A stretch of DNA of 64,000 bases from Cryptomeria japonica (GCF_030272615.1 NC_081405.1:469202008-469266007), one strand, 5' to 3'. Numbered from the stretch's first letter, positions 33,165-44,955 are shown. Translations and numbers: made by a program. The notes: a model not told the origin generated them from the sequence alone.

Positions 33165-33490
33165 AGCTGAAAAAATCCAAAAATTCGTAAAAAGTCCTAA
33201 GAAACATCCTAAAAATCAACTAAAGTCTTGAAAACATTCTAAAAATCCAAAAAAAGTCCTAAAAAAATCCAAACAATTGTAAAAAGTCCTGAAAAAATCC
33301 TTTAAAATCACATAAAGTCCTGACAAAATCCAAAAACATTAAAAATTTCAAAAATCCAAAAACATCAAAATTTTCAAAAATCCAAAAACATTAGAAAATA
33401 TCAATAAATTCAATAATCTATCAAATATATCCAAAATAAAAAACATTGGAAAAACATCAAAATACAAAAACATTAAAAAATCAATTAAAA
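33165..33490. repeat. A-rich short-period repeat
   Basis: The words aaaaatcc, aaaaagtcctaa and aaaaacatcaaaa recur with a period of roughly 12-25 bases. The minus-strand open stretch across it is a low-complexity artefact. Confidence 0.75.
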
Positions 33491-33648
33491 ACTTATAATA
33501 AATTGTCTCGCAAGAATCAAACACCCTAGCAGATTTCCAGCAAACACTTCCCATGAAGTTAAACAAAGGATACAACTATCTTGTCAAAACATCTACAATC
33601 AAGATAATTGACTGTCTAATTTATCGAATCACTATCAAACTATCAATG

Positions 33649-33736
33649 TGATCAGCATCTTGTCTTATACAGAGTCTATACACTTGAAACCAGATAGGTC
33701 AATCTTATACGAGGTCCAAAACTTTTGAAACTAGAC
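33649..33736 (+). repeat. Two degenerate monomers of the element B array, in element A
   Basis: gatcagcatcttgtcttata followed by cttgaaaccagata, and a second unit ending ttgaaactagacatt, are the reverse complement of the 14874-15504 unit (ggtttcaggaagg...tataagacatgatc). Since A and B lie on opposite strands, the motif has the same orientation relative to each element. Confidence 0.7.
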
Positions 33737-34553
33737 ATTATCAAAATCACATCAAACATATCAAAGCAAAGAAACAGTCAGTCCAACTGTTGAGTTTTGT
33801 CTATTTTTGGTTGAATCTTTTTATCAAATTGGCGAAGATCATTGCTTTTAGCTACTCAAGGATGTCCAAAAAGTGACTAGAGGAGTCATGATGGGCATGG
33901 TCCTTTTCTTTGTTTGTTATTTTTGGTTTGAACCAATGAAGTTTTGGCACAATTGTGTTGTGGGTGTCTGTGATAAGTACATTCACTTTATGAATGTTGC
34001 ACATACCTTGACTCCCAACATAATTTCTAAAAAGGAGGGTTCATTCCTTGTTTGCTACGTGTTTTTTTCTTGCAATGAGATATCTATACATCTTGGTTCC
34101 TCATACCCTGGTCTAATAAGCTCCATTGTTACATAATAAGGCTCAATGATGATAATGTATTGCATTATGAATAAAGAAATGAAGACTTTCTCATCATAGT
34201 TTTATCAATCGAATTTTTCTTATCAAATCTACTTCTGGAATAAATATAGGTTGATGTAATTGATTTATCATTTCATATCATAACTTCTTATCTATTTTTC
34301 ATCTAAAAACTAACATTTCTTCCAAAATTCATGAGTTTCAACATGAATTTTGACACAACAAAACATCACATAGACTGCAGTTCCATATAAATCATATCAC
34401 ATTCACATTAGTTGCATCATCAAGTAAGCATAAAATAAAATCAAACATATTAGATCATAGAATACATCATTAAATAAGGCATAACTCATTGCTAAAAATG
34501 CATATCATATATCTCATCAATGTGTCAAAATACATCATATCTATGATATATCA

Positions 34554-35880
34554 TCAATAATGAAACATCTCAACCATTGGTGCCTCTATCAGTAGGTGTA
34601 TCTCGCCTAGATGGTAACCTAACTCTAGTCTGTCCCAATGGTGCCCTAGGTGGACCCAACACTCCTCAACTGCTAGTCTGTTGAGAGGTAGACCGACTCG
34701 ATCTCCTTCCCATGAAAGCGATAAAACTAGGCTTTCTTTGGCTCTCAGGAATGACTCTTTCATAAGCCTGCCTATAGTATATGGCCTCCTGTGTAGCGAA
34801 AAAATATCTATCTTCTTGGCTCTATGCCTCCTTCACTAGCCTGAATAACTAATCATATGCATCCATGGTGATCTGAGCCTGCCTGACTACATCATCCCAT
34901 TCCCTCTTTAGATGATCTCTCTCAGTAGCTATCTGATCCCTCTTTGTAGTCAGATCCCCCATCGCCTAATGATATTGATCTCTATCCTCCATCCATTGCT
35001 ACCACAAACTAGCAACCAATTCCTCCAGACTCCTAACTCGAGCCCTCACTGCCTCCTCATCATCTCCCCCCTCATCACCTCCCTTTGTACCTCCTATCTC
35101 CATGACCTGGGGCATATCGATATTATGTCCACCATCCCCACCCTCATCTCCATCACTTCTTGATGAGCCTGATACTAACTCACCATTCTCACTATCACTC
35201 CCATTAGAACTGCTCATAGATGCAATGTCTCCACTGATATACACATCCTCCTCTCCACTCCCCACCTACTCTGCAACTGCTACTATCAGATCTATTCAAC
35301 CCCTATCCCATCCCCCACCATCTATCCCTCATCCTCTCCCTCTCCCCTTAGGACCCCTGTTGTGTCTAATCCGCTAAGTTGCAATCAGAACTGTCAGATC
35401 TATCAAAGGTATGGGTGTATGTTGTAACCACCATGCATCATATTTTTGTGTGGTCCCTGGATCTACAACACCAACTAACCAACCCCATTGAACAGGAATA
35501 AGAGTATCAAACTCTGAAATGGCAACATGTGGCTGGACACATGCACCCCAATAACTGATCTCACAAGTAGTACAAGAAAAATAGGTTGTAACATATAGAA
35601 CACCAGGTACCTCCCCAAACTATCAGAGTACATGATTAGGAAGATGCATATCAGTAACTCTATGACCACCCACATCTTTCCCAATAAGGTATCTCCATTG
35701 TCAGCAAAAAGAAAGGTGTTGGGCATCATCAGCCCAATTGGGGCAAGTAAGATAAGGTCTCCATGAGAAGTACTATAAGGTATCAATTTGATGACACCAG
35801 TACAAAGTGTTACCTGAAGCCCTATGTCTCACCCCAATAGTGTATTTATAAGCATATGGTTGCTCTGGCTGTAAATATAT
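34554..35880 (-). pseudogene. Antisense PMD gene of element A, C-terminal part
   Basis: Reading the minus strand from 35880: YLQPEQPYAYKYTIGVRHR, HQIDTL-stop-YFSWRPYLTC, then FDTLIPVQWGWLVGV and KYDAWWLQHTPIP. This style (WRPYL, P-Q-WG, W-x-x-H) is that of the plant mobile domain. After a shift an acidic, Ser-Asp-Gly-rich stretch (35265-34999) precedes a likely coiled coil (RSLEELVASLWQQW, TTKRDQIATERDHLKREW) and a basic tail GRRSSRSTS ending near 34563. PMD proteins include transposon proteins and the host proteins MAIN and MAIL1. The gene opposes the gypsy transcription direction and is cut by the 35881-44015 insertion. Confidence 0.72.
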
Positions 35881-37476
35881 TGTTGGCATTGTGGTGTAAT
35901 TGATGTCAAGCGATACAGGTAAGGGAGAGAATGTCATTCAGTACAATGACCACTGGAGTCACCGGTACACAAGTTAGTGGTTGACTTGTGTCGAAGATAT
36001 GGACAGGTTACTAGTATAGTCTATCATCGGTAAGGAGAGGATGTCAACTGGTAAGTGATCTATTGAGAGTGAGTTATTGCAAACCAGAAAGCTTATGACC
36101 TATGTACAAGGAGGGTGAGAAAGATCCTTGGATGTTGATTGTGATGAAGAGGTGAAATGTTATCTAAATCACATCAACACTAGAGGAGAAGGATGTACAG
36201 ATCACCGGTATGTTGTGTGGATGCAAAACAACAGGACTCCCACCAGATAAAGATGCAGTCACCATATTGAAGAGATTACTGATAGTGAGTGTACCCAAAA
36301 TGGATCACATGTGCCTATTTGAAGATATTTTGCACAAATAGGGAAGCCACATGAGTGCATTGCAGGATGCAGATGACTAGGATCCACTCCCACTGGTAAG
36401 TGGAGCTTATCTCCTATTATGCAAGGTGTGCATCATAGTTTTGTGAGATAAGTCTGATGAGTTAAAGGTAGGTGTTTGAAGGCTCACACATGATCTACCA
36501 ATGAATCACAAAGATGCCTCGAGTGCATGAAATCAGGGATATGCACTAGACCGACAGAGAAAGGCATGATATAACACTAGGATAGAAAAAGAAGAGTAAA
36601 GAAGTGATGGGTTTGTCACCTTGACAAACCAATTGAGATTTGGTCTAGGGTGATGATGAAGAAGGTAAGGCTAAGTAGCTACAGATAGAGAGTGAAACCA
36701 ATATGCAAATGCCTCATATGGAAATAGCTCAAGGTTGATGACATGGTGTCATCAAAGTGGTTAACTAGCAAGTATGTCCACCGATAATGTGGACAAAGTG
36801 CAGATGAAAAAGACTCCCATGAGATGAAGATGTGCATAAGGTAGGTTAGCAAGAGTGATGATCGGTTGAGTGTTCCATCAAAAGAGAAGAAGAGTGCAAG
36901 GTGATGGTAGACAGGTTAGGGTACAATCGGTAAGGCTAGTAAGCTATTAGATGAACCCAATAATGGAGTTGGTCATTGATCCCATCCATACTGACATAAA
37001 TAATCTAGCAAAGGTAGATGCCGACACAGGGGCCACATCAACGTGAAGTGAAATGCATGCATAGGTCGACATGTTGAGTCGATGAAGTGTCAGGTGGCAA
37101 GGTAGATGGTGACAGGTCAGAATTTATGTCAACTATGTGATTCATGTGATGTACAACAGAGGTTTGTGGCTCTAGGTTAGGTGGACAACAGAGATCTAGC
37201 ACAGAATCTTTGACCAGATCAAGGCAAGTGAAGGGAACCACAAAACCATTCTTGGTGATTGACTAAGAAATCCGTTGACAAGTTAAAAGCAAATTGCCAA
37301 AGATAGAAGGCATGTTCTGGAAGGCATGGCAATGGCGAGTTTGATTGGTGTGTTACACTTCATCAATTAAGGTGATCAGATCGGATGAGATCTAATTGGA
37401 TTTGGTTTGCCTCAAGGTTGATGAGGAAACCCTAACCGCTTGAAATTTGAATTGGCTTTTGGCGAGAAAACTAGGT

Positions 37477-37484
37477 TATAAATA
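37477..37484 (+). promoter_or_regulatory. TATA box in the gag-only element LTR
   Basis: TATAAATA followed by tgcaagcc lies about 680 bases before the LTR end. It is conserved in the 3' LTR at 43138-43145. Confidence 0.6.
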
Positions 37485-37722
37485 TGCAAGCCAAAATCAA
37501 TGAAGGTTGTCGTTGGATGAGAGAGGTTTGTTGTATGTGAGAAGAAATTGGTCAAGCACTCAATGTGTATCAGAGGAGAGACTGAGTGTAAGAGAGAATT
37601 AGGTTGAAGGGTTACAACAGTGAATAGAGAACCGACGGAGAGACATAATTGAGAGTTACAAAGTTCTTTTGTAACAAGAAGATAAATTTGGTGTCAAAAT
37701 ATGTTTTTGTAATCACTGAGTT

Positions 37723-37890
37723 GGAGCTTGGTGCAGGGGTTGGTGCTCCTTGGGTTGGTTCCCTAAATAAAGGGTTGTAGCTCCTTGGGTTGGTGCCCTA
37801 AATCAAGGGTTGTAGCTCTTTGGGTTGGTGCTTCTTGGGTTGGTTCCCTAATTCAAGGGCTGGTGCTCCTTAGTTTAGTACCTTAAACAT
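37723..37890 (+). repeat. Tandem expansion of about 35-45 bases, 3-4 copies, in one LTR
   Basis: Variants of gggttggtgctccttgggtt and ggttccctaaa(t)caaggg repeat 3-4 times. The other LTR has a single unit at about 43700-43740, so the copy number changed in only one LTR. Confidence 0.85.
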
Positions 37891-38161
37891 TGTAATCAAA
37901 GATTCATTGTGAGGTTGGATTGGAGAAGTAGACTCCAACAACATTTCTCACCGAAGTTTCTCCCATCTTGTGTTTTCCTCATATATGCTGGTGTTATGTG
38001 ATGTCTCCTTGTGTGTAATTGCATTGAGTTATCTCTCCTTATCATAGTGGTAGGTTATCTTGGCTTTAGTATGTTAACCGATACACATACTTAGAGTTTA
38101 AGGGAAAATAAATTGAGTACCACTGATTCACCCCCCTCTCAGTGGCACATTGTGTCTAACA

Positions 38162-38175
38162 ATTAGTATTAGATC
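38162..38175 (+). other. Degenerate tRNA-Met primer-binding site
   Basis: attagtattagatc aligns with ATTGGTATCAGAGC. Its three differences (G to A, C to T, G to T) are mostly transitions. Confidence 0.65.
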
Positions 38176-38234
38176 CTAGGTTCCTAGTTAGACAAGCTTT
38201 CTCCAATTTGGGTAGATTCTAGCTTAAGGATACA

Positions 38235-40089
38235 ATGGTCTATTTAGTGTCAATCCTAGCTCTAGTATTTGATGTCTCAAACTATTCCATTTGGAATTGT
38301 AGAATGGAAGTTCACTTATCCTCTCTAGGGTATGATGTGTGGATGTCTGTAGTAAATGGCTACCCTAGTAAAGTCAGTCCTCCCACTGATTCAGATGCAG
38401 AAAGAAGAAACCAGTGCAATGAAGGTTATGCTCTATGGGTTATCAGATGATGTCTTCTCACAGGTGGATAGAGGCAGATTAGAAAAAAGATTATGTGATA
38501 TATTGAAGAAGCTCTATGGAAATGAGCCTACTACTGTAGAACCAGTTTGTGAAGACAAGATGAGAAATGCATCTCATGTATCTGCAGATGATGAAGGCAT
38601 ATCTACTAGCATCCACAGCAATGATGAAGAAGGAACCTACCTCTTCATGGCTCAAGAATTAAAGGATGAGAGGCATACATCTAAGAATGATCATGCAGAT
38701 CACTCCTACTGGCAAGATGTGTTTGGCAGTGATAGTGAAGGTGAAAATGAAGAAGAAGTAGAAGTTGATCTTGAAGGAGAGCTTGTAACTACACTTGAGG
38801 AGCCTGGTAGAGTCAAGAATGAATACAAGCTATTCAAGAATGCTGCTATTGTGGAGCAGAACCGGTTGATCCAATTCCTTGAAGATTCTGAGAAATGCAT
38901 CTCAGAGTTGAAGACTCAACAAGAAGACACCAAGTTGTGCTAGAGTAATGATCTAGCATCTAAGCTAGAAGCAAAAGATAAAGAATATCAACAGTTGGTT
39001 GGAGAAATGGAGATTCTCCGAAATGACCTTGAGAAATGTTATGATGAGCTGAAGGTGAGAATCCAGTTTGATAGCAGTAGTGATGCCTTGGACAAAATGT
39101 TGAAAAATCAAAAGCATGCCAAGGACACTGAAGGATTAGGAAGTGATGACAGTGAATGCTCCACCAGCAAGAATGTCCCCCACAATGACATTTTGTTTGT
39201 CTCCTCAAATGGAGATAACAAGGGATAGACCTTCATAGTTAGAAATGCTCCCCAGAAGAAGGTTGATCTAACCACAACTAGTGAAGACATGCAAAAAAGG
39301 ATGAAGATTAGTGCTGCAACAAGGAGGAACAATGCAGATCCCAAAGGAAAAGGGAATATGGGAGAAGACAGCTTCACTAGAAGCAAGAACATAAGAAAAC
39401 ATCAAAGAATACCTCCTACTGGTAGAGGACAAGGAAATGTTACCTCCCACAAGACAAAGCAGGTGTGGGAAAAGAATGGTTCAAATGGAAGAACTGATCA
39501 ACATGAACAACCTAAGATCCATCCCTAGAGAAGCAGAAATGGAGATTCTAAACTGGTAAGATCTCCCCATGCATCAAAAAATAGCTTTGTAAGTTATAAA
39601 CCTTCCCTCTCCAATTATTGCTTTGCATTTAATGGTTATGGCCATAGGGCAGAAGAATGTAGAAAGGGATCTAGAAGGAATGATCTAGGATCTCATAGAT
39701 ATCATGCATATGAGAAAAAAGTATCAAGTAGTATATACATGCGTATCCCCTCTCCCGGTTATGCAAATAGTGTTTGTTATAACTAGAATGGAATTGGCCA
39801 TAGAAGTTATGAATGCAAGAAGAAGAACTTGCAGCCATATGGAAGTTAGTATAGAAAATATACTCAATGTATAAATGGATGTAGAGCATATGGAAGTCAA
39901 AAACCTACATAGAACCAAAGGAGAAATGTCCTTGCAGGATCAAGAGGTCCACCGGTTCCAGTAGCCGGTTACAATAGTAGGACTGGAAGAAGATGGTCAA
40001 ACCGTCATGTTAGAAGATTCCCTAATTATGAGATTGGTATGGATGTTGTGTGCTACTATAGAACTGCTTCTGGTTATGATGCAGATTAA
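38235..40089 (+). pseudogene. gag: gag-like ORF with coiled coil and two zinc knuckles
   Basis: It begins MVYLVSILALVFDVSNYSIWNCRMEVHL near 38235; FDVSNYSIWNCRM is the usual copia gag entry. A shift near 38400 leads to KVMLYGLSDDVFSQVDR and KKLYGNEPTTVEP. A long acidic region follows (DSEGENEEEVEVDLEGEL), then a coiled coil (NRLIQFLEDSEKCISELK; MEILRNDLEKCYDELKVR) with stops near 38941 and 39226. Near 39619 is CFAFNGYGHRAEEC, and near 39780 a second knuckle-like CYN-stop-NGIGHRSYEC. The end is at 40087. It could coat RNA but gives no enzymes. Confidence 0.78.
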
Positions 40090-41448
40090 GTAAATATAAG
40101 GACCAATCAGCTAAAGAAGGTAAAACCTCCTCCCAAAACTTAAAATGGGAAGAAAAGTGAAGTCATGCAAGTATGGAGGAAGAAAGAAGAGAGTAGGACC
40201 TTGGACCAACACTGTTCATTCAATGCATAAGTGATATCTCCTAAGGCCTAAAGGAGATGAAGTACCTTAGGGGGAGTAGTACACTGACCTTATCATTCAC
40301 CCCCTTAGTGAAAGAAGACACATGGAAGAACATGTTGCTGCCAGTATGAAGGAAGGAAATGAGAAGTTAAGTGTGTGTGGTGGTTGCCTTGGCTACAAAC
40401 CTGGAGATGAAAGATGGATCACTACTGCATGTGTCAATGGATGATACATTTAAAATTGGCATCAGATGCAAATTGACACATGATGTCAAGAGTTATAGGA
40501 AGGTGCTTTGATAGTGATGATGGCCTGGTACAAGAAACCAGTATGTGCAAGATGTTATCAGTAAGAATGCTAATAGGTTCTTGCAGGTTATGTAAGACAA
40601 TGAGGCTAGAGATCATTGCATTAGCTCCAGTAGCATGGAATGAGGAATTTATGTCTCAGGTGGTATTGGAAAAGACTTGAATGACATATGATGGCCTGGT
40701 TGTTGATCATGTAGGCATGAATATTTATGGGCTAACCAGTTTGATTTATGACTTGATGATGAAATTGTATGGCATTGTGTGCATCCAAGATCATGTCATA
40801 GGTTGTGGTGGATATAATGGAGCTTAAAGATCATTAGATGATCACATTTACACAACTCAACCAATATAAAGAGATGATTGGAGCCTCAGTATTGGACCTG
40901 ACCAATATTATGGACCTGAGATGTATGAATCAGGGGGAGTTCAAGTGATTATAAAGCAGACCTGACATACTTGAACTTATGGATATACTGGCTACATCAA
41001 CTATAGATGATGGAAATTTTTGAAGGAATACCCAAGAGAATTTCATGATTAAGGATAGGGGAAGATGCAGTTTGACTGAAAAGTATGTTGTATTCACTGA
41101 CACATCCTTCAACAATTGGTATCAGATTTGTATGCTCAATTGGTGTCTATTGATGGTTATGCCCTCCATCTCAAGTGTTGTAACTTGAGAAGTTCTAACA
41201 ATTGGTATCGAAGGAGGAGATGCATCAAGGAAAGAAAAGGGTGAGAAATATTTTTGTCAGTGTCAGGTAGATACAAGGAGGAGTGAAACCCTAATAGTGC
41301 AATTTTCCATTGTCATCAAAGGGGGAGAAAGATTATGCAATATACTGCATACTACATGTGTGAGAATCTATGGATCACACAAAGGGGAAGAGAGAATATG
41401 TAGTATGTTGAATACTACATGTGTTGACATCAATGCCAAAGAGGGAGT
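40090..41448 (+). other. 3' non-coding region and polypurine tract of the gag-only element
   Basis: I see no gene. Several purine tracts (gggggagtag at 40270, aaagggggagaaag at 41321, aaaggggaagaga at 41383) precede aaagagggag at 41438-41447, which adjoins the 3' LTR. Words such as tatgcaatatactgcatact and tatgtagtatgttgaatact repeat near 41334 and 41396. There is also an internal attggtatcagat at 41114 that resembles a primer site, and a second such word at 41201. Confidence 0.65.
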
Positions 41449-44015
41449 TGTTCACATTGTGTTGTCATTGATTTCAATTGATATAGGTTGGCTACTGGTA
41501 TAAGAGATGTATGTGCAGGACTATCATTGATGCATACCAGATGTGATGTCTTTGATATCACCTAGCTTATTAGGCCACTGATAAGGGAGAGAATGTCATT
41601 CAGTACAATGACCACTGGAGTCACCAGTACACAAGTTAGTGGTTTACTTGTGTGGAAGATATGGACAGGTTACCGATATAGTTTGTCACCGATAAGGAGA
41701 GGATGTCAACTGGTAAGTGATGTGTTGACAGTGAGTTGTTGCCAATCGGCAAGCTTATGACTAGTGTACAAGAAGGGTGAGCAAGATGCATGGATGTTGA
41801 TTGTAATGAAGAGGCAGAATGTTATCTAAATCACATCAACACTGGAGGAGAAGGATCTATAGGTCACTGGTATGTTGTGTGGATGCAAAATAGAAGGACT
41901 CCCACCGGATAAAGATGCAATCACCATATTGAAGAGATGACTGGCAGTGAGTGTACCCAAACTGGATCACATGTGCATGTTTGAAGATATGTTGCACAAA
42001 CGAGGAAGCCACATGACTACATTCCAGGATGTAGATGATAAGGATCCACTCCCACTGGTAAGTGGATCTTATCTCCTATTATGAAAGGTGTGCATCATAG
42101 TTTTGTGAGATAAGTCTGAAGAGTTAAAGAAAGGTGTTTTAAGGCTCACACCAGATCTACCGATGAATCAAAAAGATGCCTCAAGTGCATGAAATCAGGG
42201 ATATGCACTAAACCAATAGAGAAAGGCATGATATAGCACTGGGACAGAAAAAGAAGAGTAAAGAAGTGATGGGTTTGTCACCTCAATAAACCAGTTGAGA
42301 TTTGGTTTGGGCTGATGATGAAGAAGGCAAGGTTGATTAGCTATAGATAGAGAGTGAAACCAATATGTAGATGCCTCAGATGGAAATAGCTGAAGGTTGA
42401 TGACATGGTGTCATCAAGGTGGTTAATCGGCAAGTATGTCCACCGGTAAGGCAGACAAAGTGTAGATCTAGAAGACTCCCATCTGATGAAGATGTACATA
42501 AGGTAGGTTAGCAAGAGTGCTAACCGGTTGAGTGTTCCATTGAAAGAGAAGAAGAGTGCAAGGTGATGGCAGCCTAGTTAAGGTATAATTGGCTGGGCTA
42601 GTAAGATGGTAGATGAACCCGATAATGGCATTGGTTAGTGATCTCATCCATACTAACAAAGATGATCCAACAAAGGTGGATGCTAACATAGGGGCCACAT
42701 TGAGGTGAAGTGGCACGCATGCACACGTCGACATGATGAGTTGATGAAGTGTGAGGCGGCGAGGTAGATGGTGAGAGGTCAACATTTATGTCGACTGTGT
42801 GATTCATGGGATGTGCAATAGAGGTTTGTGGCTCAAGGTTAGGTGGACAATAGAGATCCAACACAAAATGTTTGACTAGATCGATGCAGGTGAAGGGAAC
42901 CACAAAACCATTCTTGGTGATCGACCAAGAATCCGCTAACAAGTTAAAAGAAAATTGCCAAAGATCAAAGGCGTGTTCTGGAAAGCAAGATAATGGTGGG
43001 TTTGATTGGTGTGTTGTAGTTCATCAATTAAGGTGATTAGATTGGATGAGATCTAATTGGATTTGGTTTGCCTCGAGGTTGATGAGGAAACCCTAACTGC
43101 CTAAAATTTGAATTGGATTTTGGCAAGAAAACTAGGTTATAAATATGCAAGCCAAAATCAATGAAGGTTGTCACTGGATGAGAGAGGTTTGTTGTATGTG
43201 AGAAGAAATCAGTTAAGTGCTCAATGAGTATTAGAGGTGAGATAGAGTGTGAGAGAGAATCGGGTTGAAGGGTTCAACCAACAATAGTGAGGCAACCGAT
43301 AGTCAGCAACTAGGTCTGACAGAAGAGAGAACCAACAATGACCATACTGATAGAGAAGAGTTACAGAAGATTGCAGAGAAGGCAAACATAAAACTAGCAA
43401 ATTCTAGTACCAATGGAGAGAATCAGAGTAGCTAAGAGAAGAGAGAACCAACAGAGAGCAGAACCAGCAGAGAAGGAGAAGAGGTTGAACCGGCAAGGGT
43501 GAAATAGAGAGCTAGGTGTAGTAGAGAGTAGGTTGTAGCAAGAGATAAGGTTGTTGCAGAGTAAAAGTGAATAGAGAACCGATAGAGATCTATAGAGAGG
43601 AGAACTAGTGGAGAGACATACTTGAGAGTTACAAATTTCTTTTGTAACAAGAAGATAAATTTGGTATCAAAATATATTTTTGTAATCACTGAGTTGGAGC
43701 TCGGTGCAGGGGTTGGTGCTCCCTGGTTTGGTGCCCCAAACATTGTAATCAGAGATTCATTGTGAGGCTGGATTGGAGCAATAGACTCTAGCAACATTTC
43801 TCACTAAGGTTTTTCCCATCTTGGGTTTTCCTCATATATGCTAATGTTATGTGATGTCTCCTTGTGTGTGATTGCATTGAGTAATCTCTCCTTATCATAC
43901 CAGTACGGTATCTTAGCTTTAGTATGTTAATCGGTACACATACTTAGGATTTTAAGGGAAAAGCAATTGAGTACCACTGATTCACCCCCCTCTCAATGGC
44001 ACATTGTATCTAACA
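41449..44015 (+). repeat. 3' LTR of the gag-only element
   Basis: It starts tgttcacattgtgttgtcat and ends ttgtatctaaca. It retains about 110 bases near its start and about 300 bases at 43285-43590 that the 5' LTR lacks. TATAAATA is at 43138-43145 and the CACCCCCCTCTCA block at 43983. Confidence 0.85.
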
Positions 44016-44642
44016 TCTACATGTATCATAGGATGAAATATAGCTATGTGCTCCCAAGCCCATATCTGGAGAAAAGTAACACCACATCCAATGGATTTCT
44101 GCTGCAAATATACAATCCCATGCATCTTATGATATAAAGTGGCAAGAAGATAGGGACCCCAAGCAAACACCCATTTATCAATAACCATATCATGAATCAC
44201 TTGTCCCCATCCAACAAGGAAACCATGGGTATGTCTATCAAGGATCAATAATCCAACAACACTGCAAAAAGAACAATGGTCAGATCATCATAATCTAAAT
44301 CATCCCAATGAATCTCATAACAACCTCACATATGAAGATCATCCTCAGAACACTCAAACAAAGCACGTAAGGCAGATACTCCATTGTTACAATCAAATGT
44401 AACTCGTGCACCATATATAGGAATTTGTAGAATATGCCACACATCCTCAAGTGTGATCGATGCCTCACCTGTCAAAAGATGAAATGAGAAAGTCTCAGAA
44501 TGCCACCTCTCAATCAATGTAGTAATCATGGTCTTGTTGGTTGTAACCTCACGCAAGTGCACTATATGATATAAGCCAACCTGTCGAAGAAAAGTTGTAT
44601 CCTTGGCATCTAACTCATGGCATCGATCAAGACCATCTGGTC
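44016..44642 (-). pseudogene. Antisense PMD gene of element A, N-terminal part
   Basis: The minus strand reads CHELDAKDTTFLRQVGLYHI, VTTNKTMITTLIERWHSETF, SFHLLTGEASITLEDVWHIL and QIPIYGARV, the best-conserved plant mobile domain block (LIERW-x-x-ET-x-x-FHL-x-x-GE-x-TLEDV). A stop near 44325 and a shift follow. Next come VSLLDG-like sequence and then, in the frame of 44248-43982, FLVGWGQVIHDMV, KWVFAWGPYLLATLYHKMHG and GCGVTFLQIWAWEHIAIFHP, again PMD-like. The insertion at 35881-44015 cuts it just after HPMIHVD. The gene lies antisense to the gypsy pol genes, between integrase and the 3' LTR. Confidence 0.8.
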
Positions 44643-44749
44643 TCGTCTATCTTGCTACCAAGACTAGATAATTCACATGCATTTGAGAGATGTGACAAAA
44701 GGAAAAAAATTAGATGCATTGATCGCATCAAGAGAAAAACAATAATATT

Positions 44750-44955
44750 ATTGGAAAATCAAATGCGAACTACTTATATCAAATGTGAATCATTAATGAC
44801 AATTGCGCATCATTATTATCCATTGCGAATTAATATTTTCAATTGTGCATTAGAAAATTCAAATGTGAGACATAAATTCAAGTGTGAATCAATATTATCA
44901 ATTGTGCATTCATATTATCAATTGTGAACAATTTGAATGGAAATTGTGAAGTAGA
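44750..44955. repeat. Degenerate tandem repeat of about 20-28 bases (tcaattgtg / caaatgtga)
   Basis: About eight loose units share tcaa(t/a)tg(t/c)g(c/a)at or caaatgtgaat followed by an AT-rich spacer. It lies just upstream of the recognisable PMD coding block on the minus strand, perhaps in an intron or leader. Confidence 0.7.

Larger units (their letters stand above)
32017..34553 (+). other. 3' non-coding region of element A between integrase and the antisense gene
   Basis: I see no convincing gene. It contains an A-rich short-period repeat (33165-33490), two degenerate monomers of the element B array (33649-33736), and AT-rich sequence with many atcatatc words at 34330-34560. Short open stretches at 32691, 33004 and 33873 have no recognisable motif. 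Confidence 0.6.
35881..38161 (+). repeat. 5' LTR of the gag-only element
   Basis: It starts tgttggcattgtggtg and ends ttgtgtctaaca. It matches 41449-44015 apart from about 110 bases missing near its start, about 300 missing near 37620, and a tandem expansion at 37723-37890 absent from the other LTR. The CACCCCCCTCTCAGTGG block is near 38128. Confidence 0.85.
35881..44015 (+). mobile_element. Gag-only non-autonomous copia-type element (LARD/TR-GAG-like) in the PMD gene
   Basis: Two long LTRs (2281 and 2567 bases) flank 3.3 kb holding a mutated tRNA-Met primer site, a decayed gag-like ORF with a coiled coil and two CCHC-type knuckles, a non-coding tail and a polypurine tract. No protease, integrase or RT is seen. 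It lies in the antisense PMD gene, whose reading resumes on both sides. The flanking bases are tatat and tctac, so no target duplication remains. LARDs and TR-GAGs are known classes of such parasites, and the name here is by analogy. Confidence 0.82.

Noticed and set aside
33348-33575. 75-codon minus-strand ORF rich in F and L
   Set aside because: It is the translation of an A-rich low-complexity tract.
34912-35377. Plus-strand ORFs rich in S, P, L and I
   Set aside because: They are antisense shadows of the acidic Ser-Gly-rich tail of the PMD gene.
38706-39450. Minus-strand ORFs rich in S, F and L
   Set aside because: They mirror the Glu/Lys-rich coiled coil and polar region of the + strand gag-like ORF.
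41114-41215. Second primer-binding site (attggtatcagat) inside the gag-only element
   Set aside because: No LTR end precedes it and it lies in the 3' non-coding region; two such words occur. It may be a relic but does not define an element.
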